DNA from: Thozetella sp. PMI_491
Lineage: Eukaryota; Ascomycota; Sordariomycetes; Chaetosphaeriales; Chaetosphaeriaceae
Reading direction: 5' to 3'
Length of the DNA: 20,963 bases
Assembly (NCBI GenBank): GCA_021432635.1
Contig: MU270152.1
Span: 13,161 to 34,123 of the forward strand
Shown here in pieces: positions 15,401 through 20,963 of this stretch (position 1 is the first letter of the stretch; every line of letters begins with the position of its first letter). The position numbers and the translations under genes were made by a program. The notes below the pieces were generated by a model, which was given only the letters and a program-made list of their open reading frames with translations, ran no database searches and was not told the DNA's origin.

Positions 15401-18400
15401 TCAGATATACGAGTGATTATTCTCAACCGCTCCAGCACCCTGGAAGTCTTCGTCCAGTTGCTTCCTTGCAGCAATAGACGCTTTCAGGTAGGTTTCGTCT
15501 ACAGCTTTGTTGTCATACTTAGCCATCGACCGAGCGACCAAGACGGTGTTTCTGATCTGTTCTGGATTAGATTCTGCTCACAACTGCCAGACTCGACGCT
15601 TACCTCACGGCCATTTAGCTTCTTGTCCACCAGTTGTGCAAGAACTTTGTCGCTATAGATGGCAGGGCCTGCCTCTGTTCTGGCTTGTTCGAGAAAACAG
15701 CGCCACACCGCCTCGCGGGCCTCTCTCGAGAGTGGATTGTATCGCAACGGTAGGTGGATTCGACTCATAATGGCAGGATCGAACGTCTGCATGCGGTTCG
15801 TCGTGAGGAACAAGATGCCATCGAAATGCTCTAGCTCACGCAGAAACACCGACACCAGGGCATTGGTGTGCGGATTGAGCGCCCGTTCGGCCAAAAACAC
15901 GTCGGCTTCGTCCAGCAGAAGGATAGCGTGCCACCGGCTGGCGATCTTGAAGATGGTCTTTAGGAACTTTTCCACTCGGACATGGTCCACTCCGATTTGG
16001 CCCGCCGCCACCTACGAAGTTAGCGAGGATCGGCAGCTGGTTGCAAAGTTAAGTATATACCGTGTACAGCGGTGCTTTGAACGTCTCGGCAAGGGTCTCG
16101 GCTGTCAAGGTTTTGCCCACGCCCGGAGGCCCACTGTTACAAATTAGCCAAAGCTCCTCGACAGTCAGGCGAAGGACATACTAAAGCAGGAAATTATATC
16201 CTAGCCCTTTTCCCTGTACAAGGTCATGGAAGCCGTCATTGGGCTTTCTGTCGAGATAGGTCTTGGTGAGGGCGAGGATGGCCTTCTTTTGCTCTATGGG
16301 AATTTTGACGTCCTCAAATGAGCATTCGCTCCACTCGACGTCGCCGGTATACGCAACTGCAAACTCAACTGGGACTTGTCAGCAACGCCTAGAGAGAAGT
16401 AGAACCACGTACGGAATCGTTTTTTTTCGAAGCTGAAACCTAGGACGGTCGGGCTGCATATCAGGAACTCCTCCAGCTTGAGTTGTGTCGGGTCGACATT
16501 GGCTGGCTTCAGGACTTCGCAGCGTCCTAAGACACTGTATTGGTGGCGCATCTGTTGGACCCGGGCACTTGGATAGTTTGGCATGTTCTCGTGGAAACAC
16601 TCAAAGTCTACCATAATATTGCCCTCCACGTGCAAGGCAACTATATTGGCTTTCTCGTCGTAGTCAAAGGCCTTCCCTGTGTACTTTCGATGGTGAATGC
16701 CGAGGAGGGAGACATACTTGCGGCCGCACTCCTCCAACTGCTTTCGAATATCGTCCTTTTCGGGGTGGTACTGGAGAGGATATGCCGTGAGGGAGTCGAT
16801 CCGCCTTTCGCCGCGGAAGATGGGAATGGCGCTGCTGGTCGTAACTTCCCCTAGTACCTTTCCGTCTGAGCCGATGTATCGAGATTCGAGGTGCATGTAT
16901 TTCGAGCCGACTATGTCCTTTCTTTCTTCTATCTGGGTGAAGAGGAGACATCTTGATGCCTTGGTGCCTCTACAAGTGGTATATACCTCTGCATTGGGTT
17001 GGAACAAAGCCCATAGCAAGTCGTATGTAACCCTCCCCTCGGCCAGAAGAACAGACAGGCGATCGTCAGTCGGCTGGAAGGTAGCGTCAAGGTAGCGCAG
17101 CAAAACATCAAGGTGCTTCTCTGCTGCACTCCCTGTGGTAATGACCTTTTTGTGTTGCTGCAGTGCTGCACGGACATGGAACAGAGCATTTAACTCGATC
17201 TAAATGGTCAGCCAGGGAGCAACAGCATTGTACATTGGTCGTACCGATGGTTTGTTGTCTGCCAGGGAGACGTTGCGATGATCGCGGCAGATCTCTCTCA
17301 AGATATCTCGTATCCAAGTGCTCTTGATATCGATGAAAGTCACTTTCTCAAGTGTAGACTTGTCTAAGAACTAGTTAGTATCGTCAGAGGTAGGGAAGTT
17401 TCAGGGCTCACCAGTTCTCTCTCGGACAATAAACAGGAATTCGTCAAGCTTATCGTGCTTCAAATCGGTCGGCTCGACAATATCGTATTTGCCTCTCTTT
17501 TCCACCCAACTGGGAACTGTCAGGGATGTCTAGCACGCGTGGTGGTGTACATACATTTCGTCTACACGCTTGTACTCTAGCCTCGATGCAAGGACTAGCT
17601 GAGAGTTGCTCTTGCCCTTCTCATCATTTTCATCCTCCCCGGTATCGGAACTATTGCTGCTGGATGGAGGCGTAGGATCCTTGCTGGGAATTCGGCTCGA
17701 TTCCTCTGGAAGGCTCGCTAGGGTGTCAACGTCTTTAGGCTTTACCAGGGTGCCGATCGTATACGAAGCGGCGAAAGGAACTCGCATAACGTCAGTAGTC
17801 AGGGTCAGGTCTCTCACTTGCTTCGCCAGTGTCTGCTTTGGGCTGCTAGGTGGAGAGGGTGCTAGAGATGGACAAGTAGAATGAAAATTAGAGGCTATTG
17901 GCCTCTCAAGGTCAGGGTCTCCGTTGGAAGCTCGGTTCGGCTCCGGTGCATAGCTGGCTGGGGTGTCGGTTTTAAAAACGGTCTGGATCTTCTCGAGTGT
18001 TGATATGAGGTGCTCCACGAGGTTCGGTCCAAAGGCGCCCTCCCAAAGGGACTGGGAAGGCAGGAGCGACTTTGCTTGGCGGATGGCGGTTTGGACGAGG
18101 TCCCTCACCACTGCCCGCTCATCTGGGCTGCTGGGTGGAGTTGTTGCCGGCGAAGGGCGGGGAAGAGCAACAGAGGTGGAAAGGAAGGGCAGAATATGTT
18201 CTCTGACTGGCTGTTTGGCGTGGGTGACGAGCTTCTCGCTGGCTTCGACGAGTCTTTGCTCACAGTCAGGCACGGTCTGTTGCTCTGTGACTCCGTATTT
18301 CTCCAAAATAGAGGCAGTGGACGACTTGACCGCTTCGATGAGCTCTTGGATCAGCTCTTTCACATGGTCTATTGTGATCAACGTTTCAAGCTCTTCGTCA

Positions 18401-18686
18401 GGCCTAGTTACTGGCCCTTGCGAAGTGTCATTGTATCGATACATCGGCGCCGCGTATGGGTCGTCAAAGGACGAGTCTCCTAGCTCACTGGTTACCGACC
18501 GGTCCTCGGGTGGGCTTTGACTTTGGGAAGGGACCGGGAGAGCCTGGGTAGCATCTGTTAGTTGGGTCATGGCAAATGGGAATAGTCTAGGGGGGTTGTT
18601 CGACGAACCTTGTCCGTTACAATGGACGGCAAGTTTTCCTTAGTAGGAGCAGGATGGAGAACAGCGCGAGACTCGGTCGGCTTCAT
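15401..18686 (-). CDS. AAA+ ATPase with DUF7025-like N-terminal region
   Basis: Nine exons (18686-18609, 18543-17555, 17509-17412, 17363-17245, 17199-16413, 16368-16182, 16133-16061, 16011-15604, 15556-15401) encode 964 residues; every intron is 44-65 nt with a recognisable branch site, and all phases fit. Residues 1-340 are Ser/Pro-rich and probably disordered. A fungal DUF7025-like part follows, with RVDEIW (~351-357), LLWALFQPNAEVYTT (~489-502) and SLTAYPLQYH. The AAA core has Walker A GPPGVGKT (754-761), Walker B LLLDEAD (808-814), sensor 1 TTNR (847-850) and the Arg-finger area MSRIH (859-863). C-terminal LNGREIRNTV and SMAKYDNK are typical of the family. The biochemical role of this fungal subfamily is not established. 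An alternative start is the ATG at 18570, which lies inside my first intron (18544-18608). Confidence 0.88.
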
Positions 18687-19644
18687 TGTCAGGATTATCA
18701 GGAATCGATGAAGAGAGTGGAACGTTTTGAGTACTAAAGATTAGAGCACCAAGTTCGCTCATCTAGGTGATACTGTAGGATTATGTGTATAAACACGAGA
18801 CAGTGAGATACTAGTAAGAAATAGAGTAGGCAAGCTGTAGGTGTATTGCGAGACAGTTTGAAATTATAAGCAAAGGTAGAGCCAACATTGCTCCTTCCCG
18901 AGCAGATCTCGACACATTTATACTTTTACACGAGTGCCAGGACAATTCCGAGAGCAGGAAACACCACATCCTGCTCCTGCTGCTGATTGTGGCCGGGATT
19001 GGTGCCCGGCTTCAAGACCGGCGGGCGAGGAGAGCTGCCGACCGACCTGTCACCTGCAGCTCTAGCACCTTGTAGAAACCTTGGCCGTAAAGACCTATCT
19101 TCACCTGGCGGCTGGGACGCCGATTGGCAGTCAGCATCGAGTATACGCCATGCATAGGCATTCCCCCGCGTGGGAGATTCACTCGCCATAAGCCTCCGAA
19201 TGTCCACCGCTGCAGCATCATGCCAATAAGGTGGCTGGCTGCGGGGTGGCTAGCCAAGGGCGACAGATATGAGGCCTGCATGGGTGCCTCCGACGCGACG
19301 TGTTTCTGCTCTCTGCATGGTGGCCGACAGGAACCAAGTTGTTGTCCGGAAGCCGGTATCGAAGCCCAGCTACCCCACGTCTCTGTTCCGGTCGATGCTA
19401 ACCAACTGTCCTTGCTGCAAGCCATCTTCACCTGCAATGAAACAATAGCAGGGTCAAGTCTGTCCACCTTCACTGCCGTGTCCACAATATTACAGGGAAT
19501 CTTCAGCCACCCCTTACATCCAAGCCATCCGCGACGAGGCCATGTTGAGGCTACCAAGCCGGCACCATACATGTTTACGGTATGTAGCCCCGATTCCTGC
19601 TGCACTACATTATGCTACTACATCAACTAGGTCAACAAGTTAGA
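18687..19644. other. Region without a supported gene
   Basis: 18687-18940 is AT-rich and is the likely promoter of the AAA gene. From 19012 to 19630 both strands are open for 168-197 codons, but neither frame shows a known motif and the two are mirror images. On the plus strand a GTATGT donor at about 19579 and a CTAG acceptor at 19630 could join this ORF to a short frame beginning VNKLEGKDRHEVEPSEVP in the first repeat unit. This is a possible gene or transposon-derived frame that I cannot confirm. Confidence 0.3.
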
Positions 19645-19833
19645 AGGTAAAGATCGGCATGAAGTCGAACCCTCCGAGGTGCCGATACGCCTCAAAGACA
19701 CCTCCGCAATGATGATTACCCCGTCCAGGTCAAAGTGCTAGCACATCATCTCCTGCAAGCCACACCATGAATCATCCTTCGGTCCGGTTAAGCCGAAGAC
19801 GACGTGTAAGCCTCTATGTGCATTGAACCCTTT
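19645..19833. repeat. Diverged direct repeat, copy 1
   Basis: It aligns with 20438-20636. Shared blocks include GGTGCCGA, CGCGCCTCA-like, GACACCTC, CATCTCCTGCAAGCCA, AATCATCCTT and TTAAGCCGAAG. Identity is patchy, with small indels. No terminal inverted repeats or coding domain identify an element class. Confidence 0.75.
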
Positions 19834-20437
19834 CGGGTATGAGCTGTTGGGTCTGCAAGCTGCACTTGTTATGTATGCGACCCACAGTCACAACAACAAA
19901 GACGTCCTGCCCCTGCTCACCTTGCCTGGTCCTTACGAGGATGCAGATGCGGATAGGAAACCAGTAGTCACCCTCACTCGAACTCATACGCTTTCCGCCG
20001 GGCGTGATACGAGTGGCATGCAGAGCTACAGTCGAAGCCGTGCTTCCTTAACCAACCACCGGCCTGGTTGCCGGTCACGACCTTAACATCATGTGTGTTG
20101 TGTCTTGCAGCCGGTACTGTAAGTACCAACCAGGATGCTGCCACAAAATTGTGCCCTCATTCGTGATTATCTTCTCCTGCCAGTTGTAGTTAAGATTGGC
20201 CGTCCGGCTTTAAGATTGCATTCGTTCGGTCTGGTTCGCGGGCCTACAGGCCCAGTCAAGGGTAGAGATGACTCCTGCTCCGGACGAGGCTACAGTCAAC
20301 ATCGACCTACAGCAAGCCCGCAGGAGTCTAACTTGATCCGATTAGCCCAGCTCGGTATAATCCTTCCAATGTGTTCATATGACAATTGTCCATGCCCAGC
20401 TATCTACAAGCCCCACGGCTGTAATGTGCGTGGAATG
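19834..20437. other. Spacer between the two direct repeat copies
   Basis: No supported gene. A short hairpin-like stretch, CCGGCCTGG-TT-GCCGG, lies near 20061-20074. Plus-strand ORFs of 87 and 102 codons have no motif. The spacer may be the body of a decayed mobile element flanked by the repeats. Confidence 0.35.
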
Positions 20438-20636
20438 AGGTGAAAATTGGCATTAAGTTGAACTTTGCGGGGTGCCGACGCGCCTCATAGACACCTCAAC
20501 AATCGCTTCTTAGGTCAACATAGAGGCCAACACATCTCCTGCAAGCCATTGTGGCCACATCATGCGAATCATCCTTGTTCTGACCGATTAAGCCGAAGGC
20601 GACATGTGCTCAACCTACGTGAGCATTGACCCCTCT
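20438..20636. repeat. Diverged direct repeat, copy 2
   Basis: The second copy lies about 793 bp after the first, in the same orientation. Reading frames open in copy 1 are interrupted here. After it, 20637-20963 holds nothing I can identify. Confidence 0.75.
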
Positions 20637-20963
20637 TCCCCATATATGAGGATCTCACTCGGGGAATATAACGCACTTCCGGAAACGAGCCTCTATCCAC
20701 GGTGAATTGTATTGCAGCCTTGGGCGGACACTCTGAGGCTGAAGCTGCATTGGCCAATTGGCATTGTGCACTATGTAGTTGGTTGACTTGGCCGCATATC
20801 CGGCCGGATAGACCTTTGCCTCTGCGTCGACATTATAACGTATAGCAGGGGTTCTTCACTTCGAAGATAGCCTAGGAAAAGAGAGGTGACCGATTGGTTA
20901 GGAGTGCACGAAGTTGGGGTCGGGCGTTGATGGGCGTACACGAATTTGTGGTCGCCTGGGAAG

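Noticed and set aside
19012..19605. 197-codon minus-strand ORF in the right-hand region
   Set aside because: No recognisable motif, and the opposite strand is open as well; not enough for a CDS call.
1..20963. tRNA, rRNA, CRISPR or bacterial operon features
   Set aside because: I saw no tRNA B-box with a matching cloverleaf, no rRNA-like block and no regular spaced repeats; introns and promoters are eukaryotic.

Overview
This window looks like nuclear DNA of a filamentous ascomycete, probably a Sordariomycete (I cannot name genus or species). The reasons are short introns (about 42-65 nt) with GTRNGY-type donors, CTAAC/CTGAC branch sites and YAG acceptors; TATA boxes 60-150 bp before start codons; and fungal families: a WD40 tail of NACHT/NLR type, a FRE-type ferric reductase, MADS-like and F-box proteins, and an AAA+ ATPase with a DUF7025-like region. 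I checked splice models by hand for frame continuity and for agreement with family sequence.

Layout. 1-344: 3' end of a WD40/NLR-type gene (+). 648-2502: ferric reductase-like gene (-), one intron. 2970-6461: a block of four small genes, MADS-like (+), coiled-coil (-), coiled-coil (-), MADS-like (-), with a 14-bp minisatellite between the first two. 6724-7875: intronless F-box gene (+), sharing a short promoter region with the second MADS-like gene. 8996-9835: unknown charged protein (+) with an internal 69-bp duplication. 10976-12386: a four-exon gene (+) that I read as about six transmembrane segments fused to a Ras-like GTPase. 13002-13664: a scar with a doubtful small ORF and broken 3' ends of the AAA and F-box genes. 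13787-14704: C2H2-type zinc-finger gene (-). 15185-15337: a second broken copy of the AAA 3' end. 15401-18686: nine-exon AAA+ ATPase gene (-). 18687-20963: no gene I can defend, with a diverged direct repeat of about 190 bp.

The genes do not form a metabolic cluster. NLR-type repeats, an F-box protein, AAA and F-box relics, possible RIP-type mutation, a minisatellite and small lineage-restricted genes point to a fast-changing accessory region. The strongest candidate for something undescribed is the membrane-anchored Ras-like fusion: it has no C-terminal CAAX box, and the switch II motif reads DTNGRE instead of DTAGQE. The second is the block pairing MADS-like genes with small coiled-coil genes.
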